The notes under the pieces were generated by a model. The model searched no databases and was not told where the DNA came from. It was given only the letters and a program-made list of their open reading frames with translations. Below, piece by piece: positions 52,649 to 61,566 of a stretch of 64,000 bases of DNA (positions are counted from its first letter, which is position 1; every line of letters starts with the position of its first letter). Both the position numbers and the translations under genes were made by a program. The stretch is from Bacillota bacterium. GTDB lineage: Bacteria; Bacillota; Sulfobacillia; JACIYH01. The DNA lies in assembly GCA_030019365.1 (NCBI GenBank), contig JASEFA010000003.1, forward strand, positions 1 to 64,000. Direction: 5' to 3'.

Positions 52649-53503
52649 TCACTTTTCCAGGACGCAGACCACCAGGTGGGTGAAATACTCGGGAGCCAGG
52701 GCGGCCAGGAGGCCAAGGTAAGGCCTCAGCGGAAGCTGGCGGTAGTGCACCACCCGCAACGTGCCTCTCAGCATTCCCCGGAACCTGCGAATGCTCATAT
52801 GGTTGATGTATGTGATCCTCACCGGGCCTGCCCGGGGGTGATGGCCGGGGACGGTGCCGAAGCGCAGCCGGAGCCGTTCTTCCCCGTCTGGGAGATCCTT
52901 GACCAGCTGCGCATATGTCAGGCCGAGGGTGTCCTCGCTGCAAAACAGGTGCACCCACGGGACGCCGATGGCGTCGGACAGGTGTGCACCAAAGGGGTGC
53001 CCGTAGGGAGGAAAGCTGACATACAACCGACCGCCCGGCACCAGCACCCGCGCTGCCTCATGCAGGAAGGCCTCCGGCTGCGCCAGGTGTTCCATGAGGT
53101 CGCTGGCCACCGCCACGTCGAAGCTGCGGTCCGGAAAGGGAAGGCGTGTCACGTCGGCAGCCGCGAACTCGGTTCGGTCCGCGACCCCCTTGCGACGGGC
53201 GAAATCCCGGGCATCCGCGAGATACCGCTCCACCAGGTCGACGCCAACGGCACGCCCGGCTCCCGCGCAGGCGAAATACACCGTCTTGCCCCCGGCCCCG
53301 CATCCGGCGTCCAGCAGCCGCTTCCCCGCCACTATACCCTCTGGGGAAGCGAAGTCCCCGAACACCTCCAGCGTGTGGCGGGCCTTCTCGAATTGCCACT
53401 CCGCGTACGATCCCGGGAGGTTGAAAGGGTGCTCCCTGCGTGGAAAGAGCCTGTTGAGGCCAAGCAGCAACCGTACGCTCAGTTTCACCGGCCAACCCCT
53501 CAT
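52649..53503 (-). CDS. Class I SAM-dependent methyltransferase
   Basis: A 284-residue enzyme of the Rossmann methyltransferase fold. SAM-binding motif I is GKRLLDAGCGAGGKTVYFA, the acidic residue after strand 2 is in AVGVDLVERYL, and motif IV/post-I reads AADVTRLPFPDRSFDVAVAS. DLMEHLAQPEAFLHEAARVLVPGG is the usual methyltransferase-11 pattern. An N-terminal 60 residues rich in Leu, Arg and Phe precede it, and a helical C terminus follows. The start is uncertain within 53460-53503. The target (small molecule, lipid or surface sugar) is unknown. It is transcribed toward the toxin-antitoxin genes. Confidence 0.85.
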   Translation of the reverse strand: MRGWPVKLSVRLLLGLNRLFPRREHPFNLPGSYAEWQFEKARHTLEVFGDFASPEGIVAGKRLLDAGCGAGGKTVYFACAGAGRAVGVDLVERYLADARDFARRKGVADRTEFAAADVTRLPFPDRSFDVAVASDLMEHLAQPEAFLHEAARVLVPGGRLYVSFPPYGHPFGAHLSDAIGVPWVHLFCSEDTLGLTYAQLVKDLPDGEERLRLRFGTVPGHHPRAGPVRITYINHMSIRRFRGMLRGTLRVVHYRQLPLRPYLGLLAALAPEYFTHLVVCVLEK

Positions 53504-53579
53504 CGCCAGCCCGCTCCAGTCGCAGCCGCCCTGTGCCTGAACCAGGCTTCGGCGATTACCCTGAAGTCACCTCCTCTGC

Positions 53580-53690
53580 TGCAGCATCCACTGACGCAGG
53601 CAGCTCAAGTGACCAGCAAAGCGCGCGAGACAGTCTCGTAATCACCGAACACAACCGCCCGGTGGCTAGCGTGGTGCCCGCGCGGCCTCC
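53580..53690 (+). pseudogene. Decayed Phd/YefM antitoxin
   Basis: Plus-strand DNA encodes two pieces in different frames: AQVTSKARETV (ending in a stop) and, from the same spot, VITEHNRPVASVVPA. Joined with a one-base shift they give ARETV-VITEHNRPVASVVP, close to the Phd/YefM core. Upstream and downstream parts are missing. The intact antitoxin at 52361 is in the opposite orientation and different in sequence. Confidence 0.45.
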
Positions 53691-53717
53691 TATCCCTGGT
53701 GGTGGGACCGGCTGCTC

Positions 53718-54890
53718 TCATTCGAAGCGGAGCGCCTGTATGGGATCCAGGTTGGCGGCCCGGTTGGCCGGGTACATGCCGAAGAAGATGCCCACCCCGG
53801 CGGAAAAGAGGAAGGCCAGCAGGACCGTGGTCACGGGAATGGCTGCGCTGACGCCGATGGCCCCCCCTGCTCCGTGAGCGAGGACGAGGCCGACCACGAT
53901 GCCGGCGATCCCGCCCAGGCCGCTCAGCACGGCCGACTCGATGAGGAACTGCACCAGGATGTCGCGCTTGCGCGCCCCCAGGGCCTTGCGGATGCCGATC
54001 TCGCGCGTGCGCTCGGTGACCGAGACCAGCATGATGTTCATGATGCCGATGCCTCCCACCAGCAGCGAGATGGCAGCTATTGCCGCCAGCATCATGGTCA
54101 TGGTCCCGGTCACCTGGGTGACCGTCTCCAGCATCTGAGTCTGGCTGAATATCCTGAACGCATCCGCGTCACGGAACCGCGTGGTGAGCCTCTCCCCGAT
54201 GGCGGCCATGAGGGTGTCGACGGCGGCCGGATCCCGGCCCTTCACGTAGACGGTGCGGACACCGCGGCTCTCCACCAGCCGCTGGGCGGTGGTGGCGGGT
54301 ACGATGACCTGGTCATCTCCGGACCCCATCATGGTGCTTCCCTGCGGGGAGAGCACGCCCACCACCAGGAAGCTGTGGCCGTTGATCTTGATCTCTTCTC
54401 CCACGGGGTCGGTAAAGCCGAATAGCTCGCTGACGACGGTCTGGCCCAGCACCACCACGCTCTGCCAGTATTCCACGTCGAGGGGTGCCAGGAAGCGGCC
54501 CTGGGCCACCCCCATGCTGCGGACCTCGGCCAGATTGTGATCCGTGCCTACCAGGCTGGTATCGTGCTCGCGGGTGCCGTACTTTACCGTAACCGAACCC
54601 GAGACGACAGGGGCGGTAGCGACGGCCTCGGGCAGGTCGGCGGTGAGGTCACGCGCTTCCCGGTAGCTGAGGGCGGTCTGGGCCCCGCGCCCACGGATGT
54701 TCACCGTAAGCAGGTAAGATCCCAGGGACTCGATCTGGGCCCTGATCTGGTTTTGAGTGCCCTGACCTATGGCGACCAGCCCGATGACCGCCGCCACCCC
54801 GATGGTGACTCCCAGCATGGTGAGAAACGACCGTAGCTTGTTGGCCAGGATGCCCCCCAGGGCAACCCTGACGGAGGCGAGCAGGTCCAT
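53718..54890 (-). CDS. MacB-type ABC exporter permease
   Basis: A 390-residue FtsX-family permease. It begins [20 protein letters not shown] and [19 protein letters not shown], the standard first helix; a large extracytoplasmic domain (about 45-265) of MacB type follows. Three helices close it: [20 protein letters not shown] with [43 protein letters not shown], and [19 protein letters not shown], ending [17 protein letters not shown] 54890 is one base from the ATPase stop. Works with the ATPase and the adaptor upstream, most likely exporting peptides, antibiotics or lipoproteins. Confidence 0.95.
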   Translation of the reverse strand: MDLLASVRVALGGILANKLRSFLTMLGVTIGVAAVIGLVAIGQGTQNQIRAQIESLGSYLLTVNIRGRGAQTALSYREARDLTADLPEAVATAPVVSGSVTVKYGTREHDTSLVGTDHNLAEVRSMGVAQGRFLAPLDVEYWQSVVVLGQTVVSELFGFTDPVGEEIKINGHSFLVVGVLSPQGSTMMGSGDDQVIVPATTAQRLVESRGVRTVYVKGRDPAAVDTLMAAIGERLTTRFRDADAFRIFSQTQMLETVTQVTGTMTMMLAAIAAISLLVGGIGIMNIMLVSVTERTREIGIRKALGARKRDILVQFLIESAVLSGLGGIAGIVVGLVLAHGAGGAIGVSAAIPVTTVLLAFLFSAGVGIFFGMYPANRAANLDPIQALRFE

Positions 54891-54891
54891 C

Positions 54892-55569
54892 CTACGCCAC
54901 CCTTTCGTCTCCGACCAGTGAGCCATCCTGCAGCCTGAGCAGTCGCCCCGCCCGCCGGGCCACAGCCATGTCGTGGGTGACGACCAGCAGGGTCCGACCT
55001 GCCGCGTGCAGTTCCGCAAAGAGGTCCAAGATCTCCCCTCCCGACCGGCTGTCCAGGTTGCCCGTGGGCTCGTCGGCCAGGATGACGGCGGGGTCACCGG
55101 CGAGAGCGCGGGCTGCGGCGACGCGTTGTTGCTCCCCCCCGGACAGCTGGCTGGGCAGGTGGTGGAGGCGGTCGCCCAGCCCCACCCTTTCCAGGCACTC
55201 GCAGGCCCGGGCGTACCTGGCCGCGGGCTTGACGCCGCGGTAAAGGAGCGGCAGCTCGACGTTCTCCACCGCCGTCAGCCGGGGGAGCAGGTTGTAGCTC
55301 TGGAACACGAACCCTATCTTGCGGTTGCGGATGCCGGCCAGCTCGTCCGGGCGCAGCCCGGATACCTCGGAGCCGTCCAGGTAGTAGGTGCCGCCGGTGG
55401 GCACGTCCAGGCACCCCAGCAGGTGAAGCAAGGTGGACTTGCCCGATCCGGAGCGCCCGATTACGGCCACGAACTCGCCGGTGGCGATGTGGAAGCTGAT
55501 GCCCCTCAAGGCTTCCACGCTCACCGTCCCCAGGCGGTAGGTCTTGCTGAGGTTATCGACCCGGATCAT
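54892..55569 (-). CDS. MacB/LolD-type ABC exporter ATPase
   Basis: A 225-residue ABC ATPase of the LolD/MacB class. It starts [20 protein letters not shown] with Walker A in GRSGSGKST, the Q-loop in [20 protein letters not shown], signature [15 protein letters not shown], Walker [18 protein letters not shown] and H-loop in [17 protein letters not shown] and DEPTGNLD are class hallmarks. ATG 55569 is inside GGATCATGCC with CCTTTC... upstream; the start MIRVDNL fits the family. It overlaps closely with the adaptor gene (17 bases) and touches the permease. Confidence 0.96.
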   Translation of the reverse strand: MIRVDNLSKTYRLGTVSVEALRGISFHIATGEFVAVIGRSGSGKSTLLHLLGCLDVPTGGTYYLDGSEVSGLRPDELAGIRNRKIGFVFQSYNLLPRLTAVENVELPLLYRGVKPAARYARACECLERVGLGDRLHHLPSQLSGGEQQRVAAARALAGDPAVILADEPTGNLDSRSGGEILDLFAELHAAGRTLLVVTHDMAVARRAGRLLRLQDGSLVGDERVA

Positions 55570-55585
55570 GCCTGCCACCCTTTCC

Positions 55586-57301
55586 TCAGCGCGGCCCCGT
55601 GCCGCTGCCCTGGCGCCCGGGGGCCATGGGGAAAGCACCGGGTATGCCGGTCGGCCTCCAGGGAGACCCGTTGCCGCCCTGCCCGCCAGCCGAGGCTGCG
55701 TAGAGCACGAGCACCTGGTCCCCCTCCCGCAGGCCGGCCGTGATCTCCGCCACGGTCGGGCTCACCAGGCCCACCTGGACCGGGACGGTACGGGCGCCGG
55801 CGGGAAGCCCCGCCCTGGTGCCCCCGGGCATGGCGGTGCGGTCTCCCGGAAGGGATGTGGCCCCCCGCTCGCGGGCTCCCGCAGAGGATGTGCCCGGCTC
55901 GCCGCCGCCCCCACCGCCTGGCACCCACACGATGTACTCGCGGCCCCGCTGCTGCACCGCCTCCACGGGGACCAGGAGTGCGTCCTGCTTGGCCGCAACC
56001 TCCACCTTCACTTCCACCGTCATGCCGGCACGCAGCTGACCGGGGTCGGACACCTCAACGGTGACGTCGAACACCCCCACACCGCCCTGCGTGCGCCCCT
56101 CCTCGGCCACCGCGGCCACCCTGCCCCGGAAGGTCTGCCCCCGGAGGGCCTCGGTGGTAAGGACCGCCTGCTGGCCCACGGAGACGCTGGAGATGTCCAG
56201 TTCGTCGATGGGTACCACGACCTCGAGCTGCCCGTAGCTGGCGACCACGGCCACCACCGTGTTACCGGAGACTTCATCGCCTTCTGCCACGGGCAGGTCG
56301 ACCACGGTGCCGTCAATCGGTGCCACCACCCTGGTAGAAGCCACCTGGTCCTCCAGAGAAGCCACGTCCAGTTGCGCCTGCTCGACCCGCAACCTCTGGG
56401 ATTCGATCTGGTCGTCCAGGTCCTCACTGGCCAGCACGGCCAGGACCTGACCGCCTTCCACCCGGTCGTTTTCCCTGGCCTTGACCTGAGCCACCGTACC
56501 CGGGGCCGCCGCCCGCACCTCCACGGGACGGGGGTCAGAAAGGGTCGAGGTCTGCACGGCGGAAAGCTTGCCCGCCGGGGTTTCCACGTAAGCCTGGGCC
56601 GTCGTACCGGGGGTCAGGCCTCCGGGGTTCTCGATGTCGATAGTCACCGGATAGAGCACCGCACCGGACCCGGCCGCCTCCCCCAGCCGGTTGACGGCGG
56701 TCACCTTGCCCGGCACGGTGCAGGTATAGTCGGGCAGGAACACTTCCGCCGGCTGCCCTGCCTCGATCTTGTCGATCTGGGCCCGGGTGAAGCGAGCCAC
56801 AAGCTGGATGCGCGTGTCATCGGCAATGGTGGCGATGAGGCTGCCTTCCGCGACCCGTTGGCCCTCCGTGATGGGGAGGGTGGCCAGGCGGCCGCGGAAC
56901 GGTGCCCTGACCGCCAGGGAATCGCGTTTGCGAAGGAGATCTTCCAGGTCGCGCCGGGCCTGCTGCAGACTCAGGCGGGCCTTCTCGAGTTGCAACTGCG
57001 GGTTCTCGCTGGACAGTTCGAGCAGCAGCTGTCCCGCGCTCACCCTTTCCCCTTCTTTGACCGCCACCTGCACCACGCGGCCATTCACTCTCGGCCGCAG
57101 CTCTTTCCGGCTGGCAGCGCGTACCGTCCCCGTGCCCTGGACGCTGACCTCTATGGGTCCTCGCCGCACGGCTACGGTGCGGTAGGGCACCTGCTGGGAG
57201 GACGCGGCCGTTCTCCCCTGCCACCAGCGCCACGCTCCCAGGATGGCGCCCAGCACCAGGAGGGCCGCCACCCACGTTTGCCACCGTCTCAGCCACGCCA
57301 T
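55586..57301 (-). CDS. MacA-type membrane fusion protein with duplicated lipoyl units
   Basis: A 571-residue periplasmic-adaptor-like protein of the HlyD/MacA family. An N-terminal helix (WVAALLVLGAILGAW) anchors it. Two consecutive lipoyl-type half-motif sets occur: RPRVNGRVVQVAVKEGERVS with VRAPFRGRLATLPITEGQRV, and later AAAPGTVAQVKARENDRVEG with VVAPIDGTVVDLPVAEGDEV. Each set has its own coiled-coil helix pair (LQLEKARLSLQQARRDLEDL and IESQRLRVEQAQLDVASLED). Such tandem adaptors are unusual; one set is the norm. A barrel domain and Gly-rich insert (PGGGGGGEPGTSSAG) follow. ATG 57301 lies behind GGGGGTGCGAG, downstream of the repeat box at 57367. Confidence 0.92.
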   Translation of the reverse strand: MAWLRRWQTWVAALLVLGAILGAWRWWQGRTAASSQQVPYRTVAVRRGPIEVSVQGTGTVRAASRKELRPRVNGRVVQVAVKEGERVSAGQLLLELSSENPQLQLEKARLSLQQARRDLEDLLRKRDSLAVRAPFRGRLATLPITEGQRVAEGSLIATIADDTRIQLVARFTRAQIDKIEAGQPAEVFLPDYTCTVPGKVTAVNRLGEAAGSGAVLYPVTIDIENPGGLTPGTTAQAYVETPAGKLSAVQTSTLSDPRPVEVRAAAPGTVAQVKARENDRVEGGQVLAVLASEDLDDQIESQRLRVEQAQLDVASLEDQVASTRVVAPIDGTVVDLPVAEGDEVSGNTVVAVVASYGQLEVVVPIDELDISSVSVGQQAVLTTEALRGQTFRGRVAAVAEEGRTQGGVGVFDVTVEVSDPGQLRAGMTVEVKVEVAAKQDALLVPVEAVQQRGREYIVWVPGGGGGGEPGTSSAGARERGATSLPGDRTAMPGGTRAGLPAGARTVPVQVGLVSPTVAEITAGLREGDQVLVLYAASAGGQGGNGSPWRPTGIPGAFPMAPGRQGSGTGPR

Positions 57302-57366
57302 ATTCGCTCGCACCCCCAGTACTCGGGCCCGGTGCACTTCCGTCGCTAACTTGCTACCACAGGAAC

Positions 57367-57416
57367 GTGAAGACAGTGTGAAGGTGCGGTGAAGATCCCG
57401 TGAAGATCCCGTCAAG
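57367..57416. promoter_or_regulatory. Five 11-bp direct repeats, response-regulator box
   Basis: GTGAAG occurs at 57367, 57378, 57389 and 57400, and GTCAAG at 57411, spaced exactly 11 bp. On the minus strand the unit reads CTTCAC-N5, like the TTCAC cores of PhoP-type OmpR-family regulators, which bind 11-bp direct repeats. It lies between the divergent macA and S-layer genes, just upstream of a TATAAT for the S-layer side. Confidence 0.85.
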
Positions 57417-57425
57417 CACCCTCCC

Positions 57426-57431
57426 TATAAT
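57426..57431 (+). promoter_or_regulatory. -10 element of the S-layer gene promoter
   Basis: Perfect TATAAT, nine bases after the last repeat of the response-regulator box. The -35 position (57403-57408) lies within the repeats and is not consensus, as expected for an activator-dependent promoter. Confidence 0.65.
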
Positions 57432-57436
57432 CCCCT

Positions 57437-57710
57437 GGACAGGCTGCCGGGAACAAAATACCCAGGGTCTGCGTCACAAAGGGAAGGAACGGCGATCACT
57501 CCAGGTAGAGGTCAAGCTACCATATAGCAACTCCCCAGCAGGAAAATTGCGGGCGGACAGCGAATAGCTTCCTCCAGCACATTTTCCGGGGGAGGGATGG
57601 CCTCGCCCGGAGTAAGCGTTGAAGAAGGAGGGGGTGGGACTCACACAGTGCGAGACATCCATTCAAAGGGCCAGAGGACTCTCAATGACGTGTAAAGGAG
57701 GTTAGAAGAC
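57437..57710 (+). promoter_or_regulatory. Long 5' leader of the S-layer gene with strong SD
   Basis: If transcription starts near 57437 the leader is about 270 bases, without a credible ORF. It ends with AAAGGAGGT (57694-57702), the full anti-16S sequence, eight bases before GTG 57711. Long leaders are common in S-layer mRNAs and may stabilise them. I see no known riboswitch fold in it. Confidence 0.55.
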
Positions 57711-60083
57711 GTGAGAAAAGCCTTAGTGGCAGCCCTGGTACTTACCTTCGTACTCTCCATCGCTGCCACTGCCAGCGCGGCGGTGCTTACGCCGGCCAGC
57801 TTCCCCGATGTGAAGGGGCAGGCCTGCGCCGACGCCGTCGCCAAGCTGGAAGCCCTCGGCGTCGGCAAGGGCATCGACGGCCAGTGGATGCCTGAACTCC
57901 CCGTGAACCGGGCTCAGTTCGCCACTTTCGCGGTGCGCATCATGGGCCTGGAGCGTGTTGCGGCTTACCTGAAGGGCGCCACCAAGTTCGCCGATGTGCC
58001 AGCGGACCACTGGGCCAGCGGCTACATTAACGTAGCCGTGGCAAAGAAGCTGGTCCTCGGCTATCCGGACGGGACCTTCCACCCCGACGAGACCATCACG
58101 TTCGCCCAGGCGGCCACCATGCTGGGGCGTGTGGTGGGATACGTCGATCTGCCTGGGGACTGGCCGGCCAACTACATGATCGTGGCCAGTGAAAAGAACC
58201 TGTTCAGCGGGGTTACCTTCGGGGCCGGTGACGTCGTGAATCGCGGGGACATGGCCATTCTCCTGGCCAACGCCCTAGGCGCCACCAAGGTTAAGCCCTC
58301 GGCTGACTTCCCGGGCGTGTACGATGAGACCTCCACTGCCCTCATGAAGGCGTCCTTCAACCTTGACCTGCCGGCTACTGCCATTCTCAACGCCAACGCC
58401 GACGTCGACGCCTCGTTGACCGGGCAGGAGGTCCTGCTTGGGAGCACCAAGTACACCATGCCCGCGGGGGTTAACACCGCGGCGCTGCTCGGGCACGAGG
58501 TCAAGTTCATAGCCGACACCACCAGCTACAAGGTGCTCTATGCTGAAGATGTCACTGCAGCAAGCAACATCGTTACCGGAACGCTGAACGGCGATGCCGC
58601 TTCGACGTCCTTCAAGATCGGTGACATCTCGTACAATCTGGGCGCAGCGACCGTCTTCGTGAACAAGGCCAAGGTCAGTGGAGACGTCTACCTGGCCCTG
58701 AAGAACGGCATGGACGTCACGGCCTTCCTGGGTGCTGACGGCACGGTGCGCTTCGTGGTCGGCTTTGCGTACGACGTCAGCGACGCTAAAGTAGCTGCCG
58801 TCGACACCACGAACAAGACGATTACCGTTGGCGGCACGGCTTATGCAGTTAAGGCCAACACGACCATCACCAAGAACGGCAGTCCGGCCACCTTGAGTGA
58901 CGTGCAGGCGGGGCAGATCATCTACATCGCCTGCGCCCGTGGCGCTAACGGTGCGGTCACCACAGACGCGCTTTACGTGGCCGTGTTCGACAAGACCGTA
59001 TCCGGTACCGTAACCGGAGTTCGGGTGGCATCTGATGCGACATACGTGAAGCTGGGCGGCACCGACTACAAGGTGAGCGCCAAAGCTGAGGGTACACTCG
59101 ACGGTACCAACCTGGACACGAACGGTAACGCCGGCCTGCAAGTCGACGAGCTGAGCAAGCTCTTTAGCTTCGCGGTGACTGCTACGCTTAACAAGGACGG
59201 AGCACTCAGAATCCTGGCCGGAAGCACCGTGGGAACGGTTGGGCTGTACGCCGATAAGGAAACCACTGCCGACGGTAAGACGCTCGTCAAGGTGGATGTC
59301 AAGGGCAACATCGTGAAGATCGAGGATGCCCGTACGAGCCCCACCTACCCGACACTCGTCGGGACGCCTGTCCTCGCCAAGACCAACGCGTCGGGCAAGC
59401 TGACCGATCTGGAGACGTTGGTGCTGGTACCCGGTGGTGCCAGCAACATAACCGTGGACGCGGTGAGCAGCGCTGCCCGGCAGTTGACCGCGGCCGGGAA
59501 CGTGCTATCTGTCTCCGCGGACGCCTTCTTCAAGAAGGGAACGAGCTACGTCGCGCTGGACGGGGTCAAGGTAGGGGACAAGGTATCGCTGTATGCCGAG
59601 ACCTCCGCCGGTGCGGTACTCTACGGTGAGTTGTTCCCGGTGGTGGTAGTGGCCGGGAATGCGTACGGCAAGTACCTCGGGTACTCCGTGGATGAGTCCG
59701 GTGCGGTCACTGCCTATGTGGACGTCAAGGGCAGCACGGTGAGCTACGAGGTGTACCTGAACCAGGCTCCGGCTGTCAGCGTGGGCGACTTCGTCTACGG
59801 TGAGGTCCGCAGCGATGGTAAGATCCAGAACGTCGGCAAGTTCACCGTGCCTGATTACGATGACGCAGAGATCCTGGCGATCAACGACGACGGTAGCCTC
59901 ACCATCACGGGTGGGGTAGTTATCAGCCTGGCGAACGCCAGCCTGTACGACACCGACGCTGCTGGCAAGGTCGCGATTCAGGCCAGCGCCCTGAAGGTCG
60001 GCGACAAGGTCGACGTCTACAAGGGTACCGGTGCTGACGCCAGCAAGTACGTCGTGGTGCAGAGGGTGGCGCTCGCTCCGTAG
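57711..60083 (+). CDS. S-layer protein with three SLH domains
   Basis: A 790-residue exported surface protein. A signal peptide (residues 1-23, KALVAALVLTFVLSIAATASA) precedes three SLH repeats: about 30-75 (FPDVKGQACADAVAKLEALG), 90-135 (FADVPADHWASGYINVAVAKK, in part DVPADHWASGYINVAVA; LVLGYPDGTFHPDETITFAQ) and 150-200 (VNRGDMAILLANAL). SLH domains bind pyruvylated wall polymers. About 590 residues of beta-rich modules follow, with recurring patterns of the TYLVKLG-type (for example VSGTVTGVRVASDATYVKL), poor in Cys. Compared with neighbours it is richer in Asn, Lys, Thr and Ala codons ending in C (AAC, AAG, ACC), the mark of a very highly expressed gene. GTG start after AAAGGAGGT. Confidence 0.95.
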   Translation: MRKALVAALVLTFVLSIAATASAAVLTPASFPDVKGQACADAVAKLEALGVGKGIDGQWMPELPVNRAQFATFAVRIMGLERVAAYLKGATKFADVPADHWASGYINVAVAKKLVLGYPDGTFHPDETITFAQAATMLGRVVGYVDLPGDWPANYMIVASEKNLFSGVTFGAGDVVNRGDMAILLANALGATKVKPSADFPGVYDETSTALMKASFNLDLPATAILNANADVDASLTGQEVLLGSTKYTMPAGVNTAALLGHEVKFIADTTSYKVLYAEDVTAASNIVTGTLNGDAASTSFKIGDISYNLGAATVFVNKAKVSGDVYLALKNGMDVTAFLGADGTVRFVVGFAYDVSDAKVAAVDTTNKTITVGGTAYAVKANTTITKNGSPATLSDVQAGQIIYIACARGANGAVTTDALYVAVFDKTVSGTVTGVRVASDATYVKLGGTDYKVSAKAEGTLDGTNLDTNGNAGLQVDELSKLFSFAVTATLNKDGALRILAGSTVGTVGLYADKETTADGKTLVKVDVKGNIVKIEDARTSPTYPTLVGTPVLAKTNASGKLTDLETLVLVPGGASNITVDAVSSAARQLTAAGNVLSVSADAFFKKGTSYVALDGVKVGDKVSLYAETSAGAVLYGELFPVVVVAGNAYGKYLGYSVDESGAVTAYVDVKGSTVSYEVYLNQAPAVSVGDFVYGEVRSDGKIQNVGKFTVPDYDDAEILAINDDGSLTITGGVVISLANASLYDTDAAGKVAIQASALKVGDKVDVYKGTGADASKYVVVQRVALAP

Positions 60084-60098
60084 TGCGTGGTAGGCCCT

Positions 60099-60131
60099 GG
60101 GGGGCGCGATGAGCGCCCCCCAATTGCTTTA
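60099..60131 (+). terminator. Terminator of the S-layer gene
   Basis: GGGGGGCGC (60099-60107), loop GATGA, GCGCCCCCC (60113-60121), then AATTGCTTTATAT. The open ATG at 60109 lies in its loop and is unlikely to start translation. Confidence 0.85.
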
Positions 60132-60147
60132 TATGGGGGGTTTGACG

Positions 60148-61563
60148 GTGAGGAGCACGCGCGGTCGCGGGGTTGCACTTGCCCTTGTCCTATTAACGGT
60201 GGTGGCATCTCTTGGCCTGATAGTGCAGGGTTCGCGTGTTGCTTCGGGCCAGGGCGAGGTTGGCGGCGGGCCTGGCGAGGCGGCCTTCCGGCAGGCAGTG
60301 GCCCTGGTGCAGGGTCTTGCATTGCGGCCGGTTCCGGTGGAACGTCTGTGGCGCGGCGCCCTCGAGGGCATGGTCAGGGCATTGGGAGACCAGTATTCGG
60401 CGTACCTGTCTCCAGAGGCGGTTAAGGCTTTCGTGCAGGGGGTGGATAGGACGTTTGAGGGGATCGGGGTGACCATCGAAGTCCGGGACAGTTACGTGAC
60501 GGTGGTGTCCCCCATCCCTGGCTCGCCCGCGGAGAGAGTCGGTCTGCGGTCGGGAGATCGTATCTTGAAGGTCGATGGCGAAAGCGTCAGTGGGCTGGTC
60601 CTGGAGGAGGTGGGGTCCAGGATCCGGGGACCTGCCGGGACCAAGGTGGTGCTGGAGGTTGCCCGGCCGGGGACAGAGGGTGCGTTCCAGGTGGTTGTGG
60701 AGAGGGCTCAGGTGTCGCTCCCTAGCGTGGAGTGGCGGCCCCTAGGGAACGGGGTGGGGTACATCCGTGTCGTACAGTTCAGTTCCGGTTCCGGTCGGGA
60801 CTTCGGGGAAGCACTGGCTGCCTTGCGCCGTGACCACAGGGTGCGCGGGCTGGTGCTGGACTTGCGCGACAATGCCGGGGGCATCGTAGGCGAAGCTAGC
60901 GAAGTGGCGTCGCTGCTGGTGCCTTCGGGCCCGATCGCGTTGCTGGTCCAAAGAATCGAGGGAGATAGGGTGTTGCGCGTCGACGGGTCTGGGCCCTCCC
61001 TGCCTGTGGCCGTGCTGGTCAACGGGGGCACGGCCAGCGCAGCCGAGCTGTTGGCGGGCGCGATCCGGGATCGCGGGTTGGGGGTGCTTGTAGGCTCCCG
61101 TACTTTTGGTAAGGGAACCATGCAGGGCCTGTACCCGCTGCCCGACGGGGGGGCCCTCAGGCTGACAGTGGCGGCCTATCTCACTCCCGGGGGGCATTAC
61201 ATCGAAGGCCAGGGACTCCGGCCAGATATCGAGATCCCCGAGGAGTCCACGCGGTTTCCCCGGAATCAGGCCTTGAATTGGCAAAGGGTGCTGAAGAGAG
61301 GGGCCATCGGGCTTGATGTCCTTTCATTGCAAGAGGCGCTCGAGGAGCTGGGGTTTGATTGTGGTGAACCCGACGGCATATTTGGGCCCAGGACCGAGAG
61401 GGCTGTGCGCGCCTTTCAAGCGGGCAGGGGCATGAGGCCTACCGGGGTGGTCGATGAAGCCACGCTGCGCGAAATCGGTCGACCACCGGCGCCGAACGGT
61501 CCAGATGTTGCTCTCGCCCGAGCAAAGGAGTGGGTGTTGGACAGGCTTGGTGGCGCCCGCTGA
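60148..61563 (+). CDS. S41 carboxyl-terminal processing protease with peptidoglycan-binding domain
   Basis: A 471-residue exported protease of the CtpA/CtpB family. A signal anchor (VALALVLLTVVASLGLIVQG) leads to a helical N-terminal domain, a PDZ domain (about 95-180, FEGIGVTIEVRDSYVTV and GSPAERVGLRSGDRIL), and the catalytic core: Ser in VLVNGGTASAAELLAGA and Lys in GSRTFGKGTMQGLYPL, with VLDLRDNAGGIVGEA before them. The C terminus is a PG-binding-1 domain (LQEALEELGFDCGEPDGIFG, RTERAVRAFQAG). GTG 60148 is chosen because GGGGGG and the hydrophobic helix follow; ATG 60109 and 60133 lie in the terminator. First of three S41 copies in tandem. Confidence 0.93.
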   Translation: MRSTRGRGVALALVLLTVVASLGLIVQGSRVASGQGEVGGGPGEAAFRQAVALVQGLALRPVPVERLWRGALEGMVRALGDQYSAYLSPEAVKAFVQGVDRTFEGIGVTIEVRDSYVTVVSPIPGSPAERVGLRSGDRILKVDGESVSGLVLEEVGSRIRGPAGTKVVLEVARPGTEGAFQVVVERAQVSLPSVEWRPLGNGVGYIRVVQFSSGSGRDFGEALAALRRDHRVRGLVLDLRDNAGGIVGEASEVASLLVPSGPIALLVQRIEGDRVLRVDGSGPSLPVAVLVNGGTASAAELLAGAIRDRGLGVLVGSRTFGKGTMQGLYPLPDGGALRLTVAAYLTPGGHYIEGQGLRPDIEIPEESTRFPRNQALNWQRVLKRGAIGLDVLSLQEALEELGFDCGEPDGIFGPRTERAVRAFQAGRGMRPTGVVDEATLREIGRPPAPNGPDVALARAKEWVLDRLGGAR

Positions 61564-61566
61564 GGT

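Noticed and set aside
60109-60147. ATG 60109 or 60133 as start of the first S41 gene
   Set aside because: 60109 lies in the loop of the S-layer terminator, so the ribosome site would be in the hairpin; GTG 60148 has an SD and fits the signal peptide.
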